Source: Methylobacterium sp. E-005
GTDB taxonomy: Bacteria; Pseudomonadota; Alphaproteobacteria; Rhizobiales; Beijerinckiaceae
Length of the DNA stretch: 58,780 nucleotides
Reading direction: 5' to 3'
Assembly (NCBI RefSeq): GCF_022829725.1
Contig: NZ_JAKSYG010000229.1
Location: 1-58,780 of the forward strand
The notes below the pieces were generated by a model. That model made no database searches. It was not told the DNA's origin and was given only the letters and a program-made list of their open reading frames with translations. Made by a program: the position numbers and the translations under genes. Position 1 is the stretch's first letter; the number at the start of each line of letters is the position of its first letter. This document shows, one piece after another, positions 45,119 through 53,595 of this stretch.

Positions 45119-45940
45119 ATGTTCCGCCATCCCCTCGTCATCCGGGTCACCCACTGGGTGAACGCGGTCTGCCTGCTGGTTCTACTGATGAGCGGCCTGC
45201 AGATCTTCAACGCCCATCCGGCGTTGTACTGGGGCAAGGTCTCGACCTTCGACGCGCCGCTGCTGGCGATGTCCTCGACCGAGGACGACCCGCCGAAGGG
45301 CGTCACGACGGTCCTGGGGCGGACTTTCGACACCAACGGTGTTCTGGGTTCCTCGACCGGCGCAGACGGTGAGGCGGCAGACCGCGGCTTCCCAGCCTGG
45401 GCGACCTTGCCGAGCGACCAGGACCTCACCGGCGGCCGTTCCTGGCACTTCTTCTTCGCCTGGACCTTCGTCCTGAACGGCCTCGCCTACCTTCTCTACG
45501 GTCTGGTCAGCGGGCAGCTGCGGTTCCGGGTGATCCCGTCGCGTGACCAGATACGGCATTTCGGCGCGTCGATCTGGAAGCACCTGACGCTGCGCTTCCC
45601 TCAAGGAGACGAGGCCAAGCGCTACAACGTCATCCAGAAGCTCACCTACCTCGTCGTGCTGTTCGTCCTCCTGCCGGTGCAGGTGCTGGCCGGGCTCGCG
45701 ATGTCCCCGGCGATGGACGCGGCGTTCCCCTTCCTGCTGACGCTGTTCGACGGACGCCAGTCGGCCCGCACGGTCCACTTCGTCGTTGCGGCCCTGCTGG
45801 TCCTGTTTGTAGTCGTGCACGTCGTCCTGATCCTGCTATCGGGCTTCCGGAACAAAATGCGCGGGATGCTCACCGGGTGGTTCGTGATCGAGCGCAAGGT
45901 CGAGCCGGCCGTCTCCGCCGGAGGAGAACCCCGGTCATGA
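45119..45940 (+). CDS. cytochrome b561-type membrane subunit
   Basis: A 273-aa membrane protein with four to five helices. Candidate haem ligands are His in VIRVTHWVNAVC, WHFFFAWTFVLNG and VHFVVAALLVLFVVVHVVL. The family passes electrons between quinones and a periplasmic partner. ATG 45119 begins just before the first helix. Its stop overlaps the start of the molybdopterin oxidoreductase gene in an ATGA, so the products act together. Confidence 0.88.
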   Translation: MFRHPLVIRVTHWVNAVCLLVLLMSGLQIFNAHPALYWGKVSTFDAPLLAMSSTEDDPPKGVTTVLGRTFDTNGVLGSSTGADGEAADRGFPAWATLPSDQDLTGGRSWHFFFAWTFVLNGLAYLLYGLVSGQLRFRVIPSRDQIRHFGASIWKHLTLRFPQGDEAKRYNVIQKLTYLVVLFVLLPVQVLAGLAMSPAMDAAFPFLLTLFDGRQSARTVHFVVAALLVLFVVVHVVLILLSGFRNKMRGMLTGWFVIERKVEPAVSAGGEPRS

Positions 45941-46860
45941 GCCGCTTACCCAACCGACGCGCCCTCCTGCTGGGGGCTTCCGCTAACGCCGCGGCGGCCA
46001 TGCTCGGGGGCTGCGACCGCCTCGGCAACGCGGAGTGGTTCCAGCGCACGCTTAAGACGGGCGAGGACGCCAACCTGTTCGTACAGCGCCTGCTCCTGGG
46101 CAAGGCGACGCTGGCACCGGAATACGCCGAGGCCGACATCTCGCCGTGGTTCAAGCCGAACGGCACCGAGGACCCACCGGACAAGGCCTACAAGGCCCTG
46201 GCGAAGGGCAAGTTCGCCAAGTACCACCTGGTGGTCGGAGGCCTCGTGGAGGCGCCTCTCAAGCTGTCCCTGGCCGAACTCCGCCAGCTTCCCGCCCGCA
46301 CCCAGATCACCCGGCACGACTGCGTCGAGGGCTGGAGCGCCATCGGCAAATGGACCGGAGTGCCCGTCGCCGAACTGCTCGACCTCGCCAAGCTCAAGCC
46401 GCAGGCGCGCTACGTGGTGTTCCACTGCGCCGACACCATGGACCAGGGCAGTTCGCTCGAAGGCGGGGAAGACGACGGGGAGGCCGACGAGGTCCCTGCC
46501 GGCAACGCCAACCCGAGCATGACCAAGCAGTCGGGCGGCGACGAGAGCAAGAAGGACTCCGGCGGCCAGCAGGCGGCGGATGACGACGCGGCCAGCGGCG
46601 GGACGCCGGTGCGGTTCTACGAGAGCATCGACCTGGTCGACGCTTTCCATCCGCAGACCATCCTCGCCTACGAGATGAACGGGGAGGCGCTTCCCGTGTC
46701 GAACGGCGCCCCGCTGCGCCTGAGGGTCGAGCGCAACCTCGGCTACAAGCAGGCGAAGTACGTGATGCGGATCGAGGTGGTCGAGAGCTTCGCCAACATC
46801 GGCGAGGGCAAGGGCGGTTACTGGGAGGACCAGGGCTACGCCTGGTATGCCGGCATCTGA
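45937..46860 (+). CDS. molybdopterin-dependent oxidoreductase, sulfite-oxidase fold
   Basis: A 307-aa protein. The N-terminus has a Tat-like and lipobox-like signal (RRALLLGASANAAAAMLGGC), suggesting export of a folded, lipid-anchored enzyme. The sulfite-oxidase fold includes the molybdenum ligand C129 (TRHDCVEGWSAIGKW) and FHPQTILAYEMNGEALP. Between them (about residues 165-220) lies an acidic, Gly/Ser-rich insertion. GGAGGAGAA precedes the ATG. With the b561 partner it resembles MsrPQ-like or similar respiratory oxidoreductases; the substrate is unknown. Confidence 0.88.
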   Translation: MSRLPNRRALLLGASANAAAAMLGGCDRLGNAEWFQRTLKTGEDANLFVQRLLLGKATLAPEYAEADISPWFKPNGTEDPPDKAYKALAKGKFAKYHLVVGGLVEAPLKLSLAELRQLPARTQITRHDCVEGWSAIGKWTGVPVAELLDLAKLKPQARYVVFHCADTMDQGSSLEGGEDDGEADEVPAGNANPSMTKQSGGDESKKDSGGQQAADDDAASGGTPVRFYESIDLVDAFHPQTILAYEMNGEALPVSNGAPLRLRVERNLGYKQAKYVMRIEVVESFANIGEGKGGYWEDQGYAWYAGI

Positions 46861-46890
46861 GGCGGCGACGACGCAACGTCGGCGTTCACG

Positions 46891-47568
46891 CTATCCCTCG
46901 ATGCGGACCATCTTCGAGGATACATCCAGCAGGGTTTCTCCGATGACATCCGGCCTTTGCAGCACCGCTGAGTACGGCCGCCCACGAGCGACGCAGCCGG
47001 ACATCAACCCAGCGACCTTGGCGCCATGCAGGTCCCAAGGGTGCGTCGCGATCAGGGCCATCTCGCCGGGTGCGACGCCTGCGGCCTGCGCCGCGTAGAG
47101 GTAGACCTCGCCACGCGGCTTCGAGAGCTTCACGTCCTCGACAGATAGAACCTGCTCGACCAGCCCATCCATGCCCGCCGCGGCAAGCAGCCCCTGCGTG
47201 GTCTTGGTGGCCCCATTGCTCAGCGCGAAGACCCTGATGCCGGCGTCAGCCAGGACCTGGAACGCGGCCCTCGCGTCCTGGTGCGGGGGTAGGGCCTTCA
47301 TCATGTCGAGGACGGCATGCTTCTCCTTCGAGGAGGCTTCCAGGCCATGCATGGCGAGCAACTCGTCGAGGCACTCCGACAGGACGGACTGGAAGGGTGC
47401 GAAGGTGTTGGTCGCGGCGAGCGCGAAGGTGTCGCGCAAGCCGGTCGCGTAGAGAAGGTCCAGGGCCAGCGCCGGGAGGCCCAACGCCACCAGCGCGGGC
47501 CGCATCGGCTCCATGCTGAACACCGTACCGATGATGTCGAAGGCGACGACCTTGGGGCGACCGGGCAT
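46891..47568 (-). CDS. HAD-family haloacid dehalogenase type II-like protein
   Basis: A 225-aa enzyme with motif I VVAFDIIGTVFSMEP (nucleophilic Asp, then Thr as in dehalogenases rather than a second Asp), motif II FALSNGAT, Lys in VKLSKPRGEVY and motif III ATHPWDLHGAK, all typical of type II (S)-2-haloacid dehalogenases. GGAAAA precedes ATG 47568. It could detoxify 2-haloacids, but family members may have other substrates. Confidence 0.85.
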   Translation of the reverse strand: MPGRPKVVAFDIIGTVFSMEPMRPALVALGLPALALDLLYATGLRDTFALAATNTFAPFQSVLSECLDELLAMHGLEASSKEKHAVLDMMKALPPHQDARAAFQVLADAGIRVFALSNGATKTTQGLLAAAGMDGLVEQVLSVEDVKLSKPRGEVYLYAAQAAGVAPGEMALIATHPWDLHGAKVAGLMSGCVARGRPYSAVLQRPDVIGETLLDVSSKMVRIEG

Positions 47569-47837
47569 GGGTTTTCCGAATGCGATAGTCACGCGGGAAC
47601 CGACGAGGACCAAAGGGTCTCACACCGAATCATCCATCCTGCGTCAGGGTGTCCGTCGCCGGATACGTACCAGGCCGCAGTGACCGGCCGGCCCATCGAA
47701 GAGCCGGCCCGTCTCGATCATCCCGCGGCCTCGGTCATGACGCCGACTAGGGAAAGCTTACCTGGTACCGGTGGAACCGTTGGCCGATCCGCCGAACGCA
47801 GCCTTGAGGTCACCGACAACGGCGGACGAGGAATTCG

Positions 47838-48251
47838 TCATCCCTCGATGGCACCGATCTGCTTGAGGATGCCGAGCTCGTCGGAGGAACCCCACCGCTC
47901 GACCATCTTGCCTTCGACGAAGCGACCGATCTGCATGCCGCGGACCTTGATGGCCTTCCCGGTCGGCTTATGGCCGTTGAAGTCGCCCTGGTGCGTGCCG
48001 GTGAGCGTGTAGGCGAAGGCGACGTCGTCCCCGTCCGCGACTAGCTTCTCCACCTCGACCTGCATGTCGGGAAAGGCGGAGCGGAGCTGCGTGAAGAACG
48101 CTTGGTATCCCTCGGGACCCATGTGCTGGCCCGGCGCCGGGTCGTGATCGTGGCAATCCGGGGCGACGACCTCGGGGAAAGCATCGAACCGGCCGCCGTT
48201 TACGAATTCGCCGAATTTCTCGGTGGCCTGGATGCTGGTCTCGCGGGACAT
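47838..48251 (-). CDS. SnoaL-like / ester cyclase family protein
   Basis: A 137-aa NTF2-fold protein: FVNGGRFDAFPEVVAPDCHD, then QAFFTQLRSAFPDMQVEVEK, DDVAFAYTLTGTHQGDF and VEGKMVERWGSSDE. The order matches the SnoaL/ester cyclase family. AAGGAAC precedes ATG 48251. Substrate unknown. It is on the same strand as the sulfite oxidase-like gene upstream, separated by 213 bases. Confidence 0.85.
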   Translation of the reverse strand: MSRETSIQATEKFGEFVNGGRFDAFPEVVAPDCHDHDPAPGQHMGPEGYQAFFTQLRSAFPDMQVEVEKLVADGDDVAFAYTLTGTHQGDFNGHKPTGKAIKVRGMQIGRFVEGKMVERWGSSDELGILKQIGAIEG

Positions 48252-48464
48252 GGTGTTCCTTGGGGCTTGGATGCGGCGAACCGGCGTCCGGCATCTTGAC
48301 ACACGGTAAACTCCCGCCGCGGTCGGATGTTGCTGGTGCCGCACACGACCGGGTCGAGATGACGGCTGGGCATTACGGCGGATCGTGGCGGGATGCTGGA
48401 TCGACCGCTGGCGGGGACGTCGTCCACGAAGGCGGATGGAGTCGGCATACCGTGTCACCCGTTC

Positions 48465-49544
48465 CTAGGTGACGTTCACCCGCACCCGGTGCCAACAGGC
48501 GCATAGGTAGCCCTTGTGGTTCCAGGTCTCGTCCGGCAGTGCCGGCTGCGTCTGGCCCGCTTCGTCCCACGCGCGCACGACGAGCTCATGCTCGCCGGGA
48601 GGCAGGTCGAAGTCCGCGCTCCAGAACGTCCAGGCGAACGGGGCGTCGGCCTCGTGTTCGAGTTCGGCCTGCACCCAGGACCGGCCGCCGTTCCCGGAGA
48701 CGTCGACGCGCACGATGGCCCGGTCGCCGCTTACCGCGTAGCCCCGGACCCTGTTGTCCCCTGACGTGAGGGTGGCCCCGGACCCGGGCTCGCAGATCGC
48801 CGAGTTCAGCGGCATCGTGTCGATGGTGTGCCCGTTGGCCGGATCGGCGGTCTCGGCGTTCACGTCGGCCGGGTACAGCTTGTAATCGCCGGCCTGGATC
48901 GGGTTGTCCGAGGGGTGGTCCTGGACGCTCAGTCGCCGGAGCCATTTGGGGCTGCGCACGCCGGCGAAGCCCGGCACCACCGCGCGGACCGGAAAGCCGT
49001 GCTCCGGGAGCAAGGCTTCGCCGTTCATGGCGTAGGCCAGCAGGGTCTCGGGCGCCATGGCTTTGGCGAGCGGGATCGAGGCTCCGTAATGGTGACCTTC
49101 GACCGTGTCGTGGCTCTCGAAAGCGACATGGAGGGCCATGCGCTCGGCGACCCCCGCCGCGCGCAGGACGTCGCCGAGCCGTACCCCGGTCCATTCGGCG
49201 GTGCCGGTGGCGCCGGCGTCCCACGGGTCGCCCGTCACCGGTGCCACCGCCCGCATGTCGGCGCGGCGATTGCCAGCGCACTGCATCGTGGCGGTGACCG
49301 TGGTTTCCAAGAAGCGGGTCCGCAGTTCGGATAGCGACAACTGAAGCATGGTACCGGTTCCGCCATCAACGGTGAGGCGCCAGTTCGCCTCGTCGAGATC
49401 CGGTAGATCGCCGTGCGAGCGGACGTAGAAGTCCTTTGCCGGCGTCCGGTAGGCGGCCCGCAATCGGTCGAGGGGCGGTTCGGCGTTGTAGGGTTGGTCG
49501 CCGTGGACCATCAGGCGTGCCTTCCGCTCGCTCAGGCTCGACAT
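48465..49544 (-). CDS. soluble sulfite-oxidase-family enzyme with dimerisation domain
   Basis: A 359-aa molybdopterin enzyme. C89 (TATMQCAGNRRADM) is the molybdenum ligand; WDAGATGTAEWTGVRL and GFPVRAVVPGFAGVRSPKWL complete the cofactor domain, and the C-terminal about 110 residues are the Mo-co oxidoreductase dimerisation domain (RVRGYAVSGDRAIVRVDVSG, FAWTFWSADFDLPPGEHEL). TGGAGC precedes ATG 49544. There is no signal peptide, so it acts in the cytoplasm or is exported with a partner. It probably oxidises sulfite or a related compound. Confidence 0.9.
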   Translation of the reverse strand: MSSLSERKARLMVHGDQPYNAEPPLDRLRAAYRTPAKDFYVRSHGDLPDLDEANWRLTVDGGTGTMLQLSLSELRTRFLETTVTATMQCAGNRRADMRAVAPVTGDPWDAGATGTAEWTGVRLGDVLRAAGVAERMALHVAFESHDTVEGHHYGASIPLAKAMAPETLLAYAMNGEALLPEHGFPVRAVVPGFAGVRSPKWLRRLSVQDHPSDNPIQAGDYKLYPADVNAETADPANGHTIDTMPLNSAICEPGSGATLTSGDNRVRGYAVSGDRAIVRVDVSGNGGRSWVQAELEHEADAPFAWTFWSADFDLPPGEHELVVRAWDEAGQTQPALPDETWNHKGYLCACWHRVRVNVT

Positions 49545-50181
49545 TGGTGCTCCAGTGCGGGTGAGGTCACTGGAGTGAACGCGCCGGCGACGGGAAGGGT
49601 CATTCGGCCATCCACGGGCCAGGGCGGCGGCAGCACTGCGCAACCGCTGGGTTCGGTCGAGCCTTCGCCGAACGTCGCAAGGACCCTCGCGGACCGACCT
49701 TTTCCGAGCCGTTTCTCGTGCCCAACCGAAAAAAAGCTGAGTCCCGCCCCGGGGATCGATGGTTTGGACGGACCGTTATGGGCGGTCTGGTCTATCCTTT
49801 CGTGTTTGTATTTTGCCTCGCTCACGATTTAACCAAGATAGTCGTGCTTTCGCCCTATTCGCGTGCCAAAAATGAATATTTCCACTAGTTATTCGGGCGC
49901 ATTGCTCTTGTTGCAATACAGTCAGTTTTGCAAGAACATAATGCAAAAGGGCCCAGCTCGTTAGCACGAGTTGGGCCCTTTATTCCGCGCGTAAGCACGG
50001 TGCTGCTTCAATGATCGCCTTAAGGGCGAGCAGTGGGTCATCCGCGATAACGCACGGTCGACCGGTCCCGAGAGATGGCCAGGCAGCGGTTTTATAATAC
50101 CCCAAATCGTTCGATCGTCAAATTGTTGTTTAATCTATGCTTAATATAGCTTTAATGACGCACAATTGCGGTGTCGCTATA
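49545..50181. other. intergenic, AT-rich spacer of about 640 bases
   Basis: Upstream of the sulfite-oxidase-like gene. From about 49780 to 50190 the DNA is much more AT-rich than the rest of the window. It contains a strong hairpin (49946-49981) but no convincing ORF. It marks the boundary between the metabolic block and the mobile island. Confidence 0.45.
49946..49981. terminator. long intrinsic-terminator hairpin
   Basis: A 16-bp stem (AAAGGGCCCAGCTCGT with its complement, one G-T pair) closes a TAGC loop, with A-run on the left and T-run on the right, so it can terminate in both directions. There is no gene close to its left side on the plus strand, so it may end a small untranslated RNA from the AT-rich spacer. 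Confidence 0.75.
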
Positions 50182-50573
50182 ACTAGAGCGTTTTCGGTTT
50201 GAGCTGAATCGGATGGCTGGGGCTCACGCACGGCTGCTGGGCTGATTCAATGCGCGATCCAGGTTAGGAGCATGGCATGGGCCGAACCTACAGCCAGGAT
50301 CTGCGTGAGCGGGTAGTGGACGCGGCAGGCGCGACTTCGCGCCAGCAAGCGGCCAAGCGCTTCGGGGAGGGGGCTGCGACAGCGGTCCGCTGGATGACGG
50401 CACTGGCCACGACCGGCATAGTGGCGGCCCGGCCCCAAGAGCGGGCACACCGCTCCAAGCTCGATCCGCACGAGGCGTTCCTGCGCGGCCTGATCGCCAT
50501 GACCGAATTCCGCCTGGCCGCAATCCACGCGTTTCATCATTGGCGGTCCAAAATTGCCATGGGCTCTATGTAA
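50182..50573 (+). pseudogene. truncated IS630-family element (transposase N-terminus)
   Basis: A left end of IS630 type (GAGCGTTTTCGGTTTGAG after a TA) starts near 50187. The ORF from ATG 50277 encodes TYSQDLRERVVDAAGATSRQ, then AAKRFGEGAATAVRWM and SKLDPHEAFLRGLI, the paired helix-turn-helix N-terminus of an IS630 transposase. It then diverges into unrelated sequence and stops at 50573, about a third of normal length. The DDE catalytic domain and right end are missing. Confidence 0.78.
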
Positions 50574-50910
50574 TTTTCCATGGCAACGGGAGAGACTACG
50601 GGCAGCTGGGAGCGGCGACCCAAGAAAATTAATACTTAGCTCCTGAAACGGTCAGGGAGACCGTCTCTGGAGGTTTCGGTGGCTCAGGGGTCTTGGGACT
50701 ATCCGGCATTCGGACTCAGGGTGATCCCCATGGCCAGATCGCCGTCTCGCTGGGGACGACACCTGCTTGCCCCTAACGCTTGGAGTCGGGGTCGCGCGAG
50801 GGTGCGCGTGGCTCCCGGTGCCCTTGTTCGAGGCGGGACCACAGGGGACGATGGACTGTCGCGTCGGGTGTGGTGCCCCGGCGAGCCGACGTGCCCGCCG
50901 AGAGGACCTC
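50574..50910. other. intergenic, about 340 bases, with a hairpin
   Basis: Upstream of the polymerase-like gene. It contains ACGGTC-AGGGA-GACCGT (50648-50664), a perfect 6-bp inverted repeat, and AT-rich DNA at 50575-50640 suitable for a promoter. Open frames that cross it have weak starts. Confidence 0.4.
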
Positions 50911-52806
50911 ATGCATTCCGAGTACGTCCGAGGGTCGGACGCCTCACTCAGCTACCGATGGAGGGCCGACCCGGCCGCCATTGAGCGCCTCGGCTTGACG
51001 CCGGGCCGCACCGCAGACGACCGGCGAGTTCAGGCGAGCATCATTGCCTCCCTTCGCATCGAGGCCGACGGCCAGAACCGGCGCGTCTCCTATTCCCGGT
51101 CTAGCGACTTTTACGACGTCCCGGGCCGGTACCGGGACACGCCGTACACGAAGGCCCGCGTGTGCAGGACCATCGACCGTCTGGCAAAGGCCGGCCTCGT
51201 CGACAACTTTGTGCAGGTCGCCGGCGCCCACCTCCATCCCGACGAGGCCAAGCGCATCCAGAGCGCGGCAAGGGCCTATCCGGCCCTCTTAGCACGCCTG
51301 GGCGACACACCCCTGGAGTACAACCGCCGCCGCTGCTCGCTCATCCTCCGGGACGACACCGGCGGGCTCGTCGACTTCGCGGACACGCAGCGGACCGAAC
51401 GCCTCCGCGCCGGCGTGGACCGCATCAACGGCTGGCTGGGAACCATGGACGTCACGGTGTCCCCGGACGCCGACCAGGCGAACTGGAGGCGCAGCGCGCA
51501 CCACCTGCACGCCCGGAAGGTCAAGGGCAACAGCAGCGAGACGTGGGCCTGCACGCTGCCAACTCCCACCCCCGAGGTGGTGCGGATATTCAGCCGGTCG
51601 AGCTTCGATGCCCACGGCCGGTACTACGGCTGGTGGCAGGGCCTGCCCAAGGCCAGGCGGAATGAACTGCTCATCAACGGTGAGGTCTGCATCGAGCCCG
51701 ACTTCCAGTGGCTGCATCCGACCCTGCTGTACGCCATGGCCGGCGAGGTCATCGCCCACGACCCCTACACCACGGGCTACTGGCCACGGGCGGCCGGGAA
51801 GTTAGCCTTCAACACCGCCGTCAACGCCCGCACCATCCCTGAAGCCATCGGGGCCCTACTGGGCAAGCGCGCCGAGGTCGGAGACGACGGCGAGCCCGTG
51901 TGGCGATACGGGGCCAGGCAGACCGCCCGCATCCTGGAAGACATCCGGGAGGCCAACCGGCCCATCGCCCACCTGTTCGGGTCCGATGCCGGCGTGAGGC
52001 TGATGCGCATCGACAGCGACATGGCGACGGCGGTCATGGAGGGGTGCAGGAATGCGGGGGTGCCGTGCCTCCCGGTCCACGATTCCTTCCTCACCCCGGC
52101 CCGAACCGAGGGTGTCGTGACCGCGAAAATGGCGGAGGTTTTGACCGCCGCCAGCAACCAACTATATCGAGGTATTACAAGGGGTTCGCTTCGAACCATC
52201 CTACATAATGAGGGAGGGGGGTCGTTCCCGGCCTCTCCGGCCTCCCCGGTGGGACCTCCCCCAGCCCCCCGGGTCACTCCTCCGGAACCCCCAACCTCCG
52301 CCTCCGCCGGACCTGTCTCTGTAGACCCCGGTTCCGTATCTCCGACCCCTATAGGAGGCCCTGTATCAAGAACCTCGGTCCAGCTAGACCATGACCTCGC
52401 GGTGGCCTTCCTCACGGACCTCGGTCACGACCCTCGTAGTCAAGAACCTTCGAAACCCGCGCCGGTTGTCCAGCCAGCCCCGGCTAGGCCCCTCGCGCGT
52501 CAAAGGCGGAACCACCCACGGTCCAAAATTGAGGGGCCTGTGCGGCCTTCCCTGGACCTGACCTCCGCCTCGTCCATCCTCGTCCCGCCCCCAGAGTACC
52601 CCGTGTCCCTTCCTCACGACCCTCCACCCCTCCCACGCCGGTCATGGGAGGACTGTCGACGACCCTCGGTCTGGCAGGTCACGGAACCCGACGGCACGGT
52701 CCGGGCTGGCGACCCTGAGTTCATGGCGGCCCGGGCGGCCGAGATCCGGGCCATGGGCTACGACCCGCATCGGCCGAGACCACCGAAGATCGCCCCGGGT
52801 CTGTAG
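50911..52806 (+). CDS. divergent family-A DNA polymerase palm-like protein
   Basis: A 631-aa protein. Residues about 30-120 look like a winged-helix region (DDRRVQASIIASLRIEADGQ, then TKARVCRTIDRLAKAGLV). Residues about 215-435 follow the order of family-A polymerase motifs: GRYYGWWQGLPKARRNELL, then motif A-like EPDFQWLHPTLLYAMAG (D264), motif B-like AAGKLAFNTAVNAR (K297) and motif C-like LPVHDSF (H390, D391; Ser where PolA has Glu). From about 440 the chain is Pro/Ser-rich and probably disordered. AGAGG precedes ATG 50911. It lies at the head of a phage-like island. Polymerase function is inference; similar proteins occur as unnamed genes on alphaproteobacterial mobile elements. Confidence 0.65.
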   Translation: MHSEYVRGSDASLSYRWRADPAAIERLGLTPGRTADDRRVQASIIASLRIEADGQNRRVSYSRSSDFYDVPGRYRDTPYTKARVCRTIDRLAKAGLVDNFVQVAGAHLHPDEAKRIQSAARAYPALLARLGDTPLEYNRRRCSLILRDDTGGLVDFADTQRTERLRAGVDRINGWLGTMDVTVSPDADQANWRRSAHHLHARKVKGNSSETWACTLPTPTPEVVRIFSRSSFDAHGRYYGWWQGLPKARRNELLINGEVCIEPDFQWLHPTLLYAMAGEVIAHDPYTTGYWPRAAGKLAFNTAVNARTIPEAIGALLGKRAEVGDDGEPVWRYGARQTARILEDIREANRPIAHLFGSDAGVRLMRIDSDMATAVMEGCRNAGVPCLPVHDSFLTPARTEGVVTAKMAEVLTAASNQLYRGITRGSLRTILHNEGGGSFPASPASPVGPPPAPRVTPPEPPTSASAGPVSVDPGSVSPTPIGGPVSRTSVQLDHDLAVAFLTDLGHDPRSQEPSKPAPVVQPAPARPLARQRRNHPRSKIEGPVRPSLDLTSASSILVPPPEYPVSLPHDPPPLPRRSWEDCRRPSVWQVTEPDGTVRAGDPEFMAARAAEIRAMGYDPHRPRPPKIAPGL

Positions 52807-52955
52807 CGGCGCGCCGTTGTGGCCGGCGTCGCAGGGTGTATAGTGTCGGCACCCCTCGGCGGGGCGACTGCACCACGGTCGAGACGCCCTGGCACGGCGT
52901 ATGGTCGATACCAGCACGTGCCGGGGCGTCGCCGTTTCAAGCCCCGCTCTATGTC

Positions 52956-52982
52956 CGAAAAAACCGCATGATGGTCTTTTCG
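52956..52982. promoter_or_regulatory. imperfect hairpin upstream of the 105-aa gene
   Basis: CGAAAAAACC pairs with GGTCTTTTCG with one mismatch across a 7-base loop, 150 bases after the polymerase-like gene and 54 bases before ATG 53036. It could end the upstream transcript or be an operator. A TATAGA follows on the plus strand. Confidence 0.35.
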
Positions 52983-53035
52983 TGTATAGAGGCGGCCCCG
53001 ATGTCCCTTGCGACTGGGGGTGGCATCATCCCGGC

Positions 53036-53353
53036 ATGAACATTCCCATGCCTGTCTCCGAGCCCGCCCGCTCCCTTGCCCGCGTTATCGCCGCCGCAAA
53101 GACACGGGCTTGGCGGGAGGCGCGCAAGGCCGAGGCCGACGCGGACGCAGCCATCGTCCGGGGCCTCGTGAAGGCGCTCGACGGCCATCTCTCGCCCGAG
53201 GGCCGGATGAAGTGCAGGAACGGGGCCGTCACCGTCCATCAGGTCGTCGTCGAGGCGATGGCGGGCCTCTCCATCGCGAGCGGCCTCGATGCCGCCGTCG
53301 CCAGGGACCGGGTCATCGCCCGTCTCACGGTAGCCGCCACGCCTCGCAACTGA
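53036..53353 (+). CDS. hypothetical protein (105 aa), helical and charged
   Basis: A soluble Ala/Arg/Glu-rich protein (AKTRAWREARKAEADADAAI, then VVVEAMAGLSIASGLDAAVA). ATG 53036 is the likely start, with a weak GGGGGTGG 12 bases upstream. It has no hydrophobic segment and no recognised family. It is in line with the polymerase-like gene, 229 bases downstream. Confidence 0.5.
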   Translation: MNIPMPVSEPARSLARVIAAAKTRAWREARKAEADADAAIVRGLVKALDGHLSPEGRMKCRNGAVTVHQVVVEAMAGLSIASGLDAAVARDRVIARLTVAATPRN

Positions 53354-53372
53354 CCGACCGAATCGCGGGCAC

Positions 53373-53594
53373 GTGCTACGCTGTCCCCGGCTGTCTTCGG
53401 CCTTCACCTCGGGCTCCGTCGCGTCGCCTCGCCCCGGGGCCCTCCTTCCCCCAGGAGTCTCGGCCGACGTCACCGACGACGACCTGATCGTCGCCTCCCG
53501 GCCCGCCTTCGCTGTCACCCGCAACTCGTCCTCGGGCACGCACCCCGAGATCGAGGGGCGGGTCGAGTGGTCCGCGGAATTCGAGGAGTTCTGA
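53373..53594 (+). CDS. possible small acidic protein (73 aa), start uncertain
   Basis: The frame ends with TGA 53592-53594, one base before the next gene, and the C-terminal half (DVTDDDLIVASRPAFAVTRN, then EIEGRVEWSAEFEEF) looks coding. The N-terminal half is Pro/Ser-rich and unconvincing. GTG 53373 is the first possible start but has no ribosome site. Confidence 0.35.
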   Translation: MLRCPRLSSAFTSGSVASPRPGALLPPGVSADVTDDDLIVASRPAFAVTRNSSSGTHPEIEGRVEWSAEFEEF

Positions 53595-53595
53595 C

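Noticed and set aside
49776..49967. 63-codon minus-strand frame in the AT-rich spacer
   Set aside because: Begins within the terminator hairpin, has no ribosome site and no recognisable composition.
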